Shown: one piece after another, positions 47,901-56,135 of the stretch
Numbering within the stretch: position 1 is the first letter of the stretch
Layout of the letters: each line of letters begins with the position of its first letter
Assembly (NCBI RefSeq): GCF_003054705.1
Contig: NZ_QAYX01000019.1
Location: 1 to 64,000 of the forward strand
Source: Opitutus sp. ER46
GTDB taxonomy: Bacteria; Verrucomicrobiota; Verrucomicrobiia; Opitutales; Opitutaceae
Reading direction: 5' to 3'
DNA length: 64,000 nt
Notes under the pieces: model-generated
The model's database searches: none
What the model was told of the DNA's origin: nothing
What the model saw: only the letters and a program-made list of their open reading frames with translations
Translations under genes and position numbers: made by a program

Positions 47901-50870
47901 GCGCAGCGAGGCGACCGTGCCGGTGAGGTCGGTGTTGGCGCGGTTCGCCGCGTCGAGGTCGGCCGCCAGTTTCTCCGCGCGCGTCCGCTCCTGCGCGACG
48001 TCCTGCTGCGCGGCGGCCTTTTCGTTGGCGAGTTGGTCCCGCTGCTTCGTGGCCTCGGCGAGCGCCTCCTGCTGACGCGTCGCGTCCGCCCGCCCCTGCT
48101 TCAATTTGTCCGCCGTCGCGGTGAGCTCCCGGTTCGCCGCCTCGGCCGCCTGCAGCTTCGCGGTCAGTCCCTCCAGCTGCGTCCGCCCTTCGTTCGCACT
48201 CGCCTGAGCGGATTGCGCAGTCTGCGCCAGCCGGTCGCGCTCGGCGCGCAACCCGGCCACCTGTTCGTTAAGCTGCTTGTTCGTCTGCTCGAGCTGCTGC
48301 GTGAAGCCCTCGCGATCGCCCTGGCGTTTGGACAGCTCCTCGAGCTGCGTCTGCGCGGCCTGCTTTTCCGCCGTCGCCGCATCGCGTTCCCGCGTCGTGG
48401 CAGCGAGCGCCTCCTTGCTCTGCGTGAGCTGCGTCTGACTCTGCGTCAGCTCCGCCTGGATTTCCGTGAGCTTGCGCGCGGTCTCGGCAAGCCGGTCGCG
48501 CTCCGCGGCCAGGCCGGCGAGGCGCTCGTTCAACTGGGCATTCGTCTGCTCCAGTCTCTCGACAAAGGCGCGCTGCTCCTGCGCTGACTTCTCGGCGGCG
48601 GCGAGCCGGGCCGCGAGCTCGGGATCGACGGCAGGCTTCTCCCGCGCGGCGCGCTCCACGTCGGCCAGCTGTCGCACCGCGCGGTCGCGCTCGGCCCGCG
48701 CGGCTTCAAGTTCCTGCCCGGCCCCGGCGACGGCCTGCTTCAGCGCGGCGGCGCCGGAGGCGGACGCCTCGCTCAACGCGGCGCTGATCCGGGCCTTGTC
48801 GGCGCGCTCCTGTTCCAGGGCGGCCTTGGCGGCCTCGAGCTGCGGTTGCAGATCGGCGAGGGCGCGCTTGGCGGTGCCAAGCTCGGCGGCGGTGTCGCCC
48901 AACTGGCGGCGCAATTCATCGGTCGGCTCCGTGTCGGCGCGCTTGGCCGCCGCCTCCGCGAGCTGCCGTTCCAGCGCGCTCTTCTCGGCCGCGAGCGTCT
49001 CGCGCTGCTTCTCCGCCAGGGCAAGCGCCGCCTCGGCGCGCGTCACGCGATCCTGGATACCGGCGGCCCCAGCCAATTCATCCCGGAGGCGGGCGTTCTG
49101 CACGCGCAGCGTGGCGAGTTCGGCGCCGGTGCCCGCCTGGGCCTGCAACTGCTTGTTCTCTTCCGCCAGCTTCTCGTTCGCGGCCCGGAGGGCCGTGAGC
49201 TGCTGGTTCAACGCGGCGAGTTGGGCGGAATCCGCCGCCGGCGCGGCGGGAGCGGCGACATTCGCAGCGGCGGCGTTGGCGCCGCCGGACTTCTCCTCGA
49301 GCGCGCGCAACTGCCGGTTCATCTGCGTCAGGCGGATCGTCGAGGACTTCACCTCGTCGTTCAGCCGCGCGTTCTCCGTAAGCAGCTTTGCGATGCGCGG
49401 GTCGGCCTCGGCAAGCTGCGCGACGGTCAAGTTCGTGGTCTCGGGCTTGGCGTCGGCCGCCGCGGGCGCGGCGGTCTGACGCGCAGCCGCCAACTGGGCC
49501 GCGAGTTCGGTCGCGCGCTGCTCGGCTGCCTGCCGCTGCTGCGTGAGCTCGTCGACCTGAGCGCGAAGGGCGGCGGCGTTGGACTGCGCCGGCGAGGGCT
49601 GGGCGACAGTCCGCAGGCGCTCGTTCTCCTTGGAAAGCTGGGTGGCGGTCGCCTGGGCCTCCGCCAGGGCGGTCCGCGCGGTGGCGAGATCGGCGGCGAG
49701 ACGCTCGCGGCCGGCGGCCTCTTCGCGGGCCTTGGCATCCGCCGCGGCCGCGGCCTGCAGGCGCTGCTCCAGATCGGCCTTCTCCTTCGCGAGATCGCGG
49801 GCGGTGTCGGAAAGCTTCGTGTTCTGCGCGCGCAACGCCTCGAGCTCCGCCTTGAGGGTCGCAAGCTCCGCGTTGACCGCCGCCAGCTCGGGCGCGGGCG
49901 TTGCCGGCGCGGCGGCCGGCGGAGCACCCGCGGATGCGTTGGCGGCGACCGCAGGCGCAGCGGCCTTGGCATCGGTGGCAAGGCGCGCGCGGAGGGTGTC
50001 GAGCACCACCTGGGCCTGGGTGGCCTGCGCGGGCGTGAGCTGCTGGGCCACGATGTCGCGGCCGGTCGGCTTCGCGCCGTTCTCGACGGCGAGCGACAGC
50101 CAGGCGTGGGCCTCGAGCAGGTTCTGCATCACGCCGCGGCCTTCGGCCAGGAGGATGCCGAGGTTGTTCTGCGCGGGGGCAAAGTTGTGCGCGCCGGCGG
50201 CGCGGTACAGTTCGGCGGCAGCGGTCGGATCTGCGGGCCCGCCGCGGCCTTCCTCCATCATCAGCGCCAGATTGTAGCGGGCGCGGTCGTAGCCCTGGTC
50301 CGCCGCGTCGTTGTACCAGCGTCGCGCGGCGGTCTCGTCCTTGGTCAGCCCGCGGCCGAGTTCGTACGCGAGCGCGAGGTTGTACTGCGCCTCCGGGACG
50401 CCGCGGTTGGCGGCCTGGCGGAACCACAGCGCCGCCTCGAAGAAGTCCTGTTTCACGCCGGTCCCGTTGGCGTACATGTTGCCGACGTTGAACTGCGCGG
50501 GCGCGAAACCCTGCTGCGCGGCCTTGAGGTAGTGCCCGAACGCCGCTGCCGGGTTGGCGTTCACGCCGCGGCCGAGCTCCGTGAGCATCCCCAGGTTGAA
50601 ACTCGCCGTCGCCAGCCCGCGGTCCGCCGCCTGCTGATAGAGGCGGATCGCCTCCCGGTAGTCCTGCGGCACGCCCTGGCCGTTCGCGTACGCACTGCCC
50701 AGCGCATTCAACGCCTCCGCGTCGCCCCGCTCCGCCCGCGACCGCACCGTTTCCAGGTCCACCTGCTGCGCCCGGATCGATGGCGCCGCCAGCCCAAGCA
50801 ACAGCGCGGCGATAAGCAGGCGCTGCTTCCAGATCGGGAATTTTCGGGTGGCCGCTTCGGGATTACGCAC
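44991..50870 (-). CDS. Giant Sel1-repeat/coiled-coil/LysM envelope protein
   Basis: 1959 residues. Signal peptide (RLLIAALLLGLAAPSIRAQQ). About six to seven Sel1-like repeats at residues 36-290 (ALNALGSAYANGQGVPQDYR, ASFNLGMLTELGRGVNANPA, AQFNVGNMYANGTGVKQDFF, AQYNLALAYELGRGLTKDET, ARYNLALMMEEGRGGPADPT). Then an Ala/Glu/Gln/Arg-rich coiled coil of some 1500 residues, and a C-terminal LysM domain (HVVVEGDSLTRISQRYYGSG to RPGQRLRIP) that should bind peptidoglycan. It probably spans the periplasm as a scaffold. An internal duplication with a 546-base (182-residue) period is present. It overlaps the 505-residue gene by eight bases and should be co-translated. No family name is known to me for this full architecture. 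Confidence 0.9.
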   Translation of the reverse strand: MRNPEAATRKFPIWKQRLLIAALLLGLAAPSIRAQQVDLETVRSRAERGDAEALNALGSAYANGQGVPQDYREAIRLYQQAADRGLATASFNLGMLTELGRGVNANPAAAFGHYLKAAQQGFAPAQFNVGNMYANGTGVKQDFFEAALWFRQAANRGVPEAQYNLALAYELGRGLTKDETAARRWYNDAADQGYDRARYNLALMMEEGRGGPADPTAAAELYRAAGAHNFAPAQNNLGILLAEGRGVMQNLLEAHAWLSLAVENGAKPTGRDIVAQQLTPAQATQAQVVLDTLRARLATDAKAAAPAVAANASAGAPPAAAPATPAPELAAVNAELATLKAELEALRAQNTKLSDTARDLAKEKADLEQRLQAAAAADAKAREEAAGRERLAADLATARTALAEAQATATQLSKENERLRTVAQPSPAQSNAAALRAQVDELTQQRQAAEQRATELAAQLAAARQTAAPAAADAKPETTNLTVAQLAEADPRIAKLLTENARLNDEVKSSTIRLTQMNRQLRALEEKSGGANAAAANVAAPAAPAADSAQLAALNQQLTALRAANEKLAEENKQLQAQAGTGAELATLRVQNARLRDELAGAAGIQDRVTRAEAALALAEKQRETLAAEKSALERQLAEAAAKRADTEPTDELRRQLGDTAAELGTAKRALADLQPQLEAAKAALEQERADKARISAALSEASASGAAALKQAVAGAGQELEAARAERDRAVRQLADVERAAREKPAVDPELAARLAAAEKSAQEQRAFVERLEQTNAQLNERLAGLAAERDRLAETARKLTEIQAELTQSQTQLTQSKEALAATTRERDAATAEKQAAQTQLEELSKRQGDREGFTQQLEQTNKQLNEQVAGLRAERDRLAQTAQSAQASANEGRTQLEGLTAKLQAAEAANRELTATADKLKQGRADATRQQEALAEATKQRDQLANEKAAAQQDVAQERTRAEKLAADLDAANRANTDLTGTVASLRKELDGAKQGGAAAIAVQTAAAKAAQATLAALQVEASDAGKARDALVRDKATLETELKQQRDALAQAQQARTALESEKTALEAELSKREQALAEAGKAGEALTAEKTAQQQSLAREQQAREALEQTKAELTRQLADVTAERDRLTAAQQDAAQERTRAEKLAADLDAANRANADLSGTVASLRKELDGAKQGGAAAIAVQTAAAKAAQATLAALQVEASDAGKARDALVRDKATLETELKQQRDALAQAQQARTALESEKTALQEELSKREQALAEAGKTADALTIEKTALRQELAKREQALAETGKTAESLGAEKTTLQQELTQRTQALAEARKSAEDAAAERASLQRALQQREQTLAQEQQARAQAQQARETLERERTNLAKQLADAEAERDRLTGVQQDALRARQSVEKLTAQLEAASSTIAELTATNDSLQKDLEVSKQGTAAALAAQAAAIKAAPTDAMKLEMQTLQEHVRSLESQLDAERKSSAQELATFAAQLQGARESNRALSDANRALMQVKAAEDSNVKAATDDLRAQLTAAQTELERTRGAQANLNTALETRTRELEQAREALKAPTQERDTLRTQVEQLFTRLNTADQQLAELRQSVIAAQGETEKVRTEYAAMQAKYADAAKATQQQATTVGELMEVNEKLATEKTTLEQQLAQLRQSTEGSKSELNDLRTRFAAANRVAQEQLAKINDLSEANERLQGNVKDLGAQVASLQADNTRLTAASADAATLRTAVEDLRGKFADAQSVGQRTAGTVAEITGANEKLTNDLRDAQAELASLRAERARLAQIEQARQEAEQRAASLAAAANQLAGAQRDLTTARAEIARLTETVQALDRDRTTRVTFLQQENAAITARLRQAQATLEQIASAARVLNPNAPSYVIPSAPQTVAAPSAPTTAQPVAPAPAPTRIHVVVEGDSLTRISQRYYGSGNRWQDIYDANRDLLRGENSLRPGQRLRIP
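47094..48003. repeat. Internal direct duplication in the coiled-coil region
   Basis: Sequence at about 47094-47457 recurs at 47640-48003, offset 546 bases (for example TTTTCGGACTCGAGCGCCGT at 47125 and 47671). Both copies encode the same LAADLDAANRAN...GTVASLRKELDGAKQGG...ATLETELKQQRDALAQAQQA block, so the coiled coil grew by recent in-frame duplication. Confidence 0.85.
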
Positions 50871-52380
50871 GGGCCTCTTTTAAGGCCAAAACCGTACAGG
50901 GAAGCAAGGCGGCGTCTTGCATGCCGTGGATGATCTTCTTGTCCGGCGGACAGAACGTCGCGAGCGCGCCGGAGAGCCGCGCTTGTCCGTCCACAGTAAA
51001 GTAATACGGACACAGCCGGAGCCGGCCGGCCTTGGTGGTGGCGATCGCCGGCGCACCCGCATTCACCGGGTCTTCATAAACCGGGTGCTCGGTCCGCCGC
51101 GGCTTCCGGTACGCCTGCAGCACGTGCAAGTTGGTCGCAGCCGCGCCCAGCGCACGGTTGATGCCCTCCTGCCACTCCTCGCGAGAGCAGTCGCTGCCGA
51201 GCACCACGCTGCGCGCGCCCCACGCGGTCTCGTGGTAGCCGCTGATCTTGATGATGAGGTCGCGCTCCTTCTGCGACGCGTGGGCCAGGTCGCGCCAGTC
51301 GGTCAGCGGCCGGCCGGCGGCGCGCGGGCCGTCGAGCACCGCGCCCGGAGGGATCGGCGTCGGGTCCATGATCCACGAGGCCGGGATAAGCCCGCGCAGG
51401 AGCTTGTGCGCGCGGCCGCTGAGCGCCTCGTGCCAGTAGTCCTGCAGGAGGTGGTGGTGGAAGAGCGCGAGCGCGAGCTTCTCCTCCTGGAAGTGCCGCA
51501 TCGGCGGCGCGATCTGCACCTCGCCCGCCGCCCACGCCTCGAAGATGAACTTCTGCGTGCGGATGTTCTCGAGGTCGAAGAGCTCGAAGAACCGGTACAG
51601 GACGTCGATCTTCTCGGGGTTGCCGTCGGCATCGAAGAACAGCGCGTTCTCCAGCGGGAAAATGTCCTCCGGCCGCAGGCAGAAGACGCGCTTGCCCTCG
51701 AGCTGGAGCTGGTGCGCGAGCCACTGCATCTCGGGCCGGTAGGTCGCCGCCTCGTCGCTCACCACGAGCGCGATCAGCGGGTTCGTCGCCGCCGGCGCGA
51801 GCGCCGCCAGCGCCGCGTAGAAATGGCGGATCATCCCGTCATCGGCACCAAGGATCCGGCCGGCGTCAGCATCGCCCGGTGTCGCGGCGGAGGCGGACGA
51901 AGCGGGCGTCGCCGACGAGGTTGCCGAGCGATCCCCCGCGTAGAGCCGGTTGAGAAACGCCGTCAGCCCGATGCCGCCCGGGACCGAGTCGAGCTCGGTC
52001 AGGACAAAGCCGTCGTCGGTGAGCAGCAGGTCGGGCCGGAGAACCGGCGGAAACGCGCCACGGTTGCGGGGATCGCGGGCGTGGGCGACCAGCGCGGCGG
52101 GTTTGCCGCGGTCGAGGTAGTCCGCGACCCAGGGCGCGAGCAGGGGCTTGTTGCGCAGGAGGTTCTTGCCGGCGACGGAACGGAGATAGAGCGTCTCCAG
52201 CGCCTGGTGAAACTCGAGACACGCCGCGCCGATGGCCTCGAGCTGCGTCACCTGCTCCGGCGTGAGCGGCCAGGCGTCGGGCGAGAGCTGCCAGGACTTC
52301 GCCTCGAACAGCGGCTGGTCCGCCAGCGCGGAGTGGATCTGCTCGTAGGTGAGGCCGGTGCTCATGACTGGCCCGAACAT
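50863..52380 (-). CDS. Conserved hypothetical protein, 505 aa
   Basis: A cytosolic-looking 505-residue protein without signal or membrane segment. Conserved-looking blocks: VLRPDLLLTDDGFVLTELDS then VPGGIGLTAFLNRLY; LIALVVSDEAATYRPEMQWL; RVFCLRPEDIFPLENALFFD; KIDVLYRFFELFDLENIRTQ; DLIIKISGYHETAWGARSVV; LRLCPYYFTVDGQARLSGAL. The mix of TELDSVPGG and acidic motifs is reminiscent of ATP-grasp-like ligases (glutathionylspermidine-synthase type), but I cannot place the active site and do not assign it. Its stop overlaps the start of the giant LysM protein, so the two are likely made together. MSTGLTYEQIH at 52365 is an alternative start. Confidence 0.75.
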   Translation of the reverse strand: MFGPVMSTGLTYEQIHSALADQPLFEAKSWQLSPDAWPLTPEQVTQLEAIGAACLEFHQALETLYLRSVAGKNLLRNKPLLAPWVADYLDRGKPAALVAHARDPRNRGAFPPVLRPDLLLTDDGFVLTELDSVPGGIGLTAFLNRLYAGDRSATSSATPASSASAATPGDADAGRILGADDGMIRHFYAALAALAPAATNPLIALVVSDEAATYRPEMQWLAHQLQLEGKRVFCLRPEDIFPLENALFFDADGNPEKIDVLYRFFELFDLENIRTQKFIFEAWAAGEVQIAPPMRHFQEEKLALALFHHHLLQDYWHEALSGRAHKLLRGLIPASWIMDPTPIPPGAVLDGPRAAGRPLTDWRDLAHASQKERDLIIKISGYHETAWGARSVVLGSDCSREEWQEGINRALGAAATNLHVLQAYRKPRRTEHPVYEDPVNAGAPAIATTKAGRLRLCPYYFTVDGQARLSGALATFCPPDKKIIHGMQDAALLPCTVLALKEARA

Positions 52381-52577
52381 TGGAGGTAGAACCTCAAACG
52401 CAACTGCGAGTTACGTCGCGCCCGGGCGCTGCAGCGGCGCGCCGGGGGCGAATGGCGAGAGAACGCGCCAAACGAAGACGCCGGGCGGCCGGGCCGAGCG
52501 GGGAAGCGGCCGAGGGGTAGCGACCGGGCGCGTGGACGCGCGCCCATCGAGGGCAACGCGTCCGGTGCGGGCGGACG

Positions 52578-53721
52578 TTACTCCTCCATCTGAATCTCTT
52601 TGTTCCGGTGCCGCGGACACCCGGCGCGGAGCCAGGCGTTGACGAAGCGGTCGAGGTCGCCGTCGAGCACGCCCTGGGTGTCGCTCGTGCTGATGCCGGT
52701 GCGCAGGTCCTTCACCATCTGGTAGGGCTGCAGCACGTAGCTGCGGATCTGGCTGCCCCATCCGATTTCGCCCTTCTCGCCGTAGAACTTGTCCATCTCG
52801 GCGCGCTGCTCGTCCTGCTTCTTTTCATACAGGCGGGCCTTGAGGACGTTCATCGCGCTGGCGCGGTTCTTGATCTGCGAACGCTCGTTTTGGCAGACCA
52901 CGACGATGCCGGTCGGGAGGTGCGTGATGCGGACGGCGGAGTCGGTGGTGTTGACGCCCTGGCCGCCCTTGCCGGAGGAGCGATAGACGTCGACGCGGAT
53001 GTCGCTGTCGGGGACCTCGATGTTGATCTCCTCGTTGATCTCCGCGATCACGTCGACCGCGCAGAAGGAGGTATGCCGGCGCTTGTTGGCGTCGAACGGG
53101 CTGATGCGGACGAGGCGGTGGACGCCGCGCTCGGCCTTGGCGTAACCGTAGGCGTTCTCGCCCTTGATGAGGAGCGTGGCCTTGGTGATGCCGGCCTGGT
53201 CGCCGACCTGGACGTCCTGCACCTCGACCTCGTAGCCGCGGCGCTCGGCCCAGCGGTTGTACATGCGGAAGAGCATGTCGGCCCAGTCGTTGGACTCGGT
53301 GCCGCCGGCGCCGGACTGGATGGAGAAGATGGCGTTGTTGCGGTCGAACTGGCCGGTGAGGAAGGACGCGATCTCGAGCTGGTCGAGTTCGGCGACGAGG
53401 GCGGTGACCTGGCCCTCGAGTTCGTGCTCGTACATCTCCTTCTCGCCGGCGGAGGCGGCCTCGATGAGTTCGATCATCACACCGACGTCATCGACCTTCT
53501 TCTGGAAGGCGACGACCGGGAGGACGGCCTTCTTGAGGCCATTCAGTTTGGCGATGTGCTTCTGCGCGCGATCGTTGCTGTCCCAGAAAGTCGGCGAGCC
53601 CATCTCGGCGTCCATCGCCTCGATCTCGCGGGTCTTCTGATCGACGTCAAAGAAACCTCCATAGATGGCCGGCGCGCTTCTTGATGTTCTCGATGTGGCT
53701 GAAGGTCTCGGGGGAGAGCAT
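52578..53721 (-). CDS. prfB: Peptide chain release factor 2, programmed +1 frameshift
   Basis: RF2 recognises UGA and UAA. The zero frame starts at the ATG at 53721 ([20 protein letters not shown]) and stops after 24 codons at TGA 53649-53647. The slippery context is CTT TGA C preceded by a Shine-Dalgarno-like TGGAGG, the classic RF2 autoregulatory frameshift. Decoding continues +1 from 53648 ([17 protein letters not shown]) to 52578, total 380 residues. GGQ motif in [16 protein letters not shown] hydrolyses peptidyl-tRNA; SPF in [16 protein letters not shown] reads the stop codon. A one-frame call would begin wrongly at 53615. Confidence 0.96.
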
Positions 53722-54263
53722 GGTCAAATAGGAGAGCTGGTCATGGCCGCAAACGCCGCGCCACTAGGCAAGGCCGAAAACCCGGTGAGCCGGCGACAGT
53801 GGGCGCAAACGCGCCCAAGGCGCGGAGTTACGCCGCAAAACCCGGGCAGAAGACCGAGCCGAGGTTGGACCGCAAAGACGCGCAAAAGGCGCAAAAGGAA
53901 CGAGTCGCGGAGCCGCCGGCAAAGGGCCAAATCGCGGCCGCTAACCCACGCCAAGCGCGGCTTTGGCTTTGTCCCACGCCATGCCCGTTTGCCCTGATTG
54001 CGGCTGAGCGCGGCGTTCAGGTCGCACAGAGACTAGTAGAGGGGACGGACATGTTCTGTTCGACGCTAGAGCGCTAGAGGGTGCTAGAGGGGACGGGGGT
54101 GCTAGAGGGGACGGACATGTTCGAAGCGCACACACATCAGCCGGTATGTTCGGCGCTCGTCGCGCTTTGGTCGGCGCCGCTGGCCCAACGTCGGGCCCAA
54201 GCCGCGCATCAAGGGGCCGCCCCGCCGATACGCAGCACCCCGCCACACTCGCCACAAGTTCGG
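53722..54263. other. Gene-free gap with REP-like motifs
   Basis: No convincing gene. The left half has short A-rich/GC-rich degenerate repeats (CCGCAAAGACGCGCAAAAGG, 53870-53889). The right half has GGGGACGGACATGTTC at 54041 and 54107 with CTAGAG spacers, matching the ends of RAYT 1. Confidence 0.7.
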
Positions 54264-55244
54264 TCAGCTCAACAAGGCTCCGCGAAGCGGTCGCAAGCCG
54301 GCGATTTCACCCCAGCCGGGGTCCGGCAGGTCGTGACGCTTCACGCGGTGGGTCAGGCTGTGCTTCGTCCGGTACGCCGCGACGTGCCCGTCGACGAATT
54401 CCCGCCCACCCAGGACCACTCCCTCGCTGAAATACCGGATCCGGCAGCGGAGCACATCGGGCAGGCTCAGTTTTCCTCCGGCCTCCACCGCGGCCCGTAC
54501 CTGCTCGGCGGGGAGCGAGGCCTTCCCCTCGCGCGGCGCGCCGCCGCTCGTGAACAGCAGCAGCCGATAACTGCACTGCGCCTGCTCCCAGTTTCCACCC
54601 ACCACCGACTGCAGGCCTTGGCGCGCGGGGACATGACCACTCACCGCCTCGGCATACCCGCAGAACCGGTAGTCCTTCGGATCCTTCGAGATTCCGGCGC
54701 GGACGCAGTTGAGATCGATATACGCCGCCACCGTCTGGACGACCCGCTCTTTGCCCTCGAGCAACTGACTCTTGAACCGATCCGCCCACACGGGTCCAAA
54801 CCGCCGATGTCGGGCGTTGTACCAGATCGAGAAACGCTCCTTCAGCAGCTTCATGTACTGAGATACATCGTACATCAACGCCCGCTGCCGCTCGCGCCAC
54901 GCCTCCGCGGCGGGGGTGTTCGCCGCCAGCCCGGCCCGGATCACCTCCAGCCGCGCAACTTGGTGCTTGGTCGGTTTCGGATAAAGCACCGCGTAGCGCC
55001 GGAGCAGTTCCGCGTCCGAGAGCTCCGGTCGCTGCGGCACCCGCACCAGCAGATGGAAGTGATTCGACATGATGGCGTAGGTGAGGATCTCAACCCCGGC
55101 GAAGTCTGCCACCTGCCACATCTGCCGCCGCAGGATCTCCTTGGCGGTCGTGCCAAACATCCACTCCCCGTTCACCGTCCGGCTGATCAGGTGGTACACG
55201 CCCGGCTCCCGCTCCGAGTTCACTTTGATCCGTGCGCGCCGCAT
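54264..55244 (-). CDS. REP-associated tyrosine transposase (RAYT), copy 2
   Basis: 326 residues, almost the same as the protein at 1454-2434; differences seen by eye include SEREPG for SELEPG, TKHQ for TKYQ, AEAWRERQ for AEAWRKRQ and SGHVPARQGL for SGQARARQGV. HUH motif SNHFHLLV and GPVWADRFKSQLL are intact, so it should be active. The flanks share the same motifs: GGGGACGGACATGTTC repeats beyond the stop, and CCATTTGCGTGTCTGTCCCC before the start. Two near-identical copies 53 kb apart show recent mobility, unusual for RAYTs, which are normally single-copy. Confidence 0.92.
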   Translation of the reverse strand: MRRARIKVNSEREPGVYHLISRTVNGEWMFGTTAKEILRRQMWQVADFAGVEILTYAIMSNHFHLLVRVPQRPELSDAELLRRYAVLYPKPTKHQVARLEVIRAGLAANTPAAEAWRERQRALMYDVSQYMKLLKERFSIWYNARHRRFGPVWADRFKSQLLEGKERVVQTVAAYIDLNCVRAGISKDPKDYRFCGYAEAVSGHVPARQGLQSVVGGNWEQAQCSYRLLLFTSGGAPREGKASLPAEQVRAAVEAGGKLSLPDVLRCRIRYFSEGVVLGGREFVDGHVAAYRTKHSLTHRVKRHDLPDPGWGEIAGLRPLRGALLS

Positions 55245-55293
55245 GCGCTACCGACAATTGTTTTTTTACCTTTCAGTCAATCCATTTGCGTGT

Positions 55294-55347
55294 CTGTCCC
55301 CCTTAGCTCTCCTGTCCCCCTTAGCTCTCCTGTCCCCCTTGGCTCTC
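55294..55347. repeat. Three tandem 18-bp units upstream of RAYT 2
   Basis: CTGTCCCCCTTAGCTCTC twice, then CTGTCCCCCTTGGCTCTC. Each unit holds the TGTCCCC core of the REP-like end, so the transposon end has been amplified. RAYT 1 has only one such core at the same place. Confidence 0.85.
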
Positions 55348-55482
55348 CTCAGCGCCGGGGACCTCATCCTTGGCGTCGTTGCCCTCTAGCCTGAACAGCG
55401 GGGCGCGTGTTGCGTGCCGCACCAACGAGCCACGGTCCCTGGCAGCCCGATCAGCCCCTCCCGGCCGTGTGCGCGCGAGCGG

Positions 55483-55725
55483 CTAATCTTCCCTGTCTCG
55501 ATTGGCCTTCTTGAGAAGCTTCCAAAACACGACGCATTCGAGGGCAAAAACCAAAACGAATGTGGCTAGAGAGACATAAAGGATGCGCTCGTAACCTTCG
55601 CGCCCTTCGATCCGCTGATTCGCTAGCCAAAAATAGTAGGTGCAAAGGTTGAAGAGGCGATAAAGCACGAGTGCTGCCACTACAACCGAAGCAACCAAGA
55701 GAAGTGCTGCGGTATTGGCTTTCAT
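55483..55725 (-). CDS. Small membrane protein, 80 aa
   Basis: Two membrane helices (NTAALLLVASVVVAALVLYR and LYVSLATFVLVFALECVVFW) joined by a charged loop, ending KKANRDRED. GGAGG lies seven bases before the ATG at 55725, a clear ribosome-binding site. Family not recognised. Lower GC than neighbours; sits between the RAYT element and tatC. Confidence 0.6.
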   Translation of the reverse strand: MKANTAALLLVASVVVAALVLYRLFNLCTYYFWLANQRIEGREGYERILYVSLATFVLVFALECVVFWKLLKKANRDRED

Positions 55726-55806
55726 TCAGGTCCTCCAAAGCCTGCTACCACTGCGGGCGGTCGAACCGGATCGCGCTTTGAGAAACGTGACCATGATCAG
55801 GTGTCA

Positions 55807-56067
55807 TTACTCACTCATCGCCTGGATGAAGGCAGCGTGCCCGATCAACAAGGCAGTAGCCGCCGAGAGATATGCCACAGGCTCCGCCCGCCAACGCGAG
55901 GTGCGCAACCGTGCACGATCAAACTTCCGCAGTAGCCAATAACGAACGACAGCAAACACCGCTGCAGAGCAGATCGAAACGAACACGAGATTCTTGGGCA
56001 GTCCCCAACCATATGGGACGAGCAGCATGATGGTCGCGATGAACGTATGATACGTCTTATGGGTCAT
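55807..56067 (-). CDS. Small membrane protein, 86 aa
   Basis: Three hydrophobic stretches: HTFIATIMLLVPYGW, LVFVSICSAAVFAVVRYWLL and AYLSAATALLIGHAAFIQA, with a basic loop between the last two (RKFDRARLRTSRWR). Positive-inside pattern is consistent with an inner-membrane protein. Same strand as the previous small gene (81-base gap). Function unknown. Confidence 0.55.
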   Translation of the reverse strand: MTHKTYHTFIATIMLLVPYGWGLPKNLVFVSICSAAVFAVVRYWLLRKFDRARLRTSRWRAEPVAYLSAATALLIGHAAFIQAMSE

Positions 56068-56135
56068 CCGTTATACAAAACCACCTATAGCGCCCGCCGG
56101 CGGGGAAAGGAGTACGGCGGCGGGGAGGCATACGC

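Noticed and set aside
52526-52545. GGGCGCG/CGCGCCC hairpin downstream of prfB
   Set aside because: Seven-base-pair stem but no T-run on either strand, so not called a terminator.
53724-53954. Minus-strand ORF of 76 codons upstream of RAYT 2
   Set aside because: Lies in degenerate repeat sequence, no ribosome-binding site and no recognisable fold.
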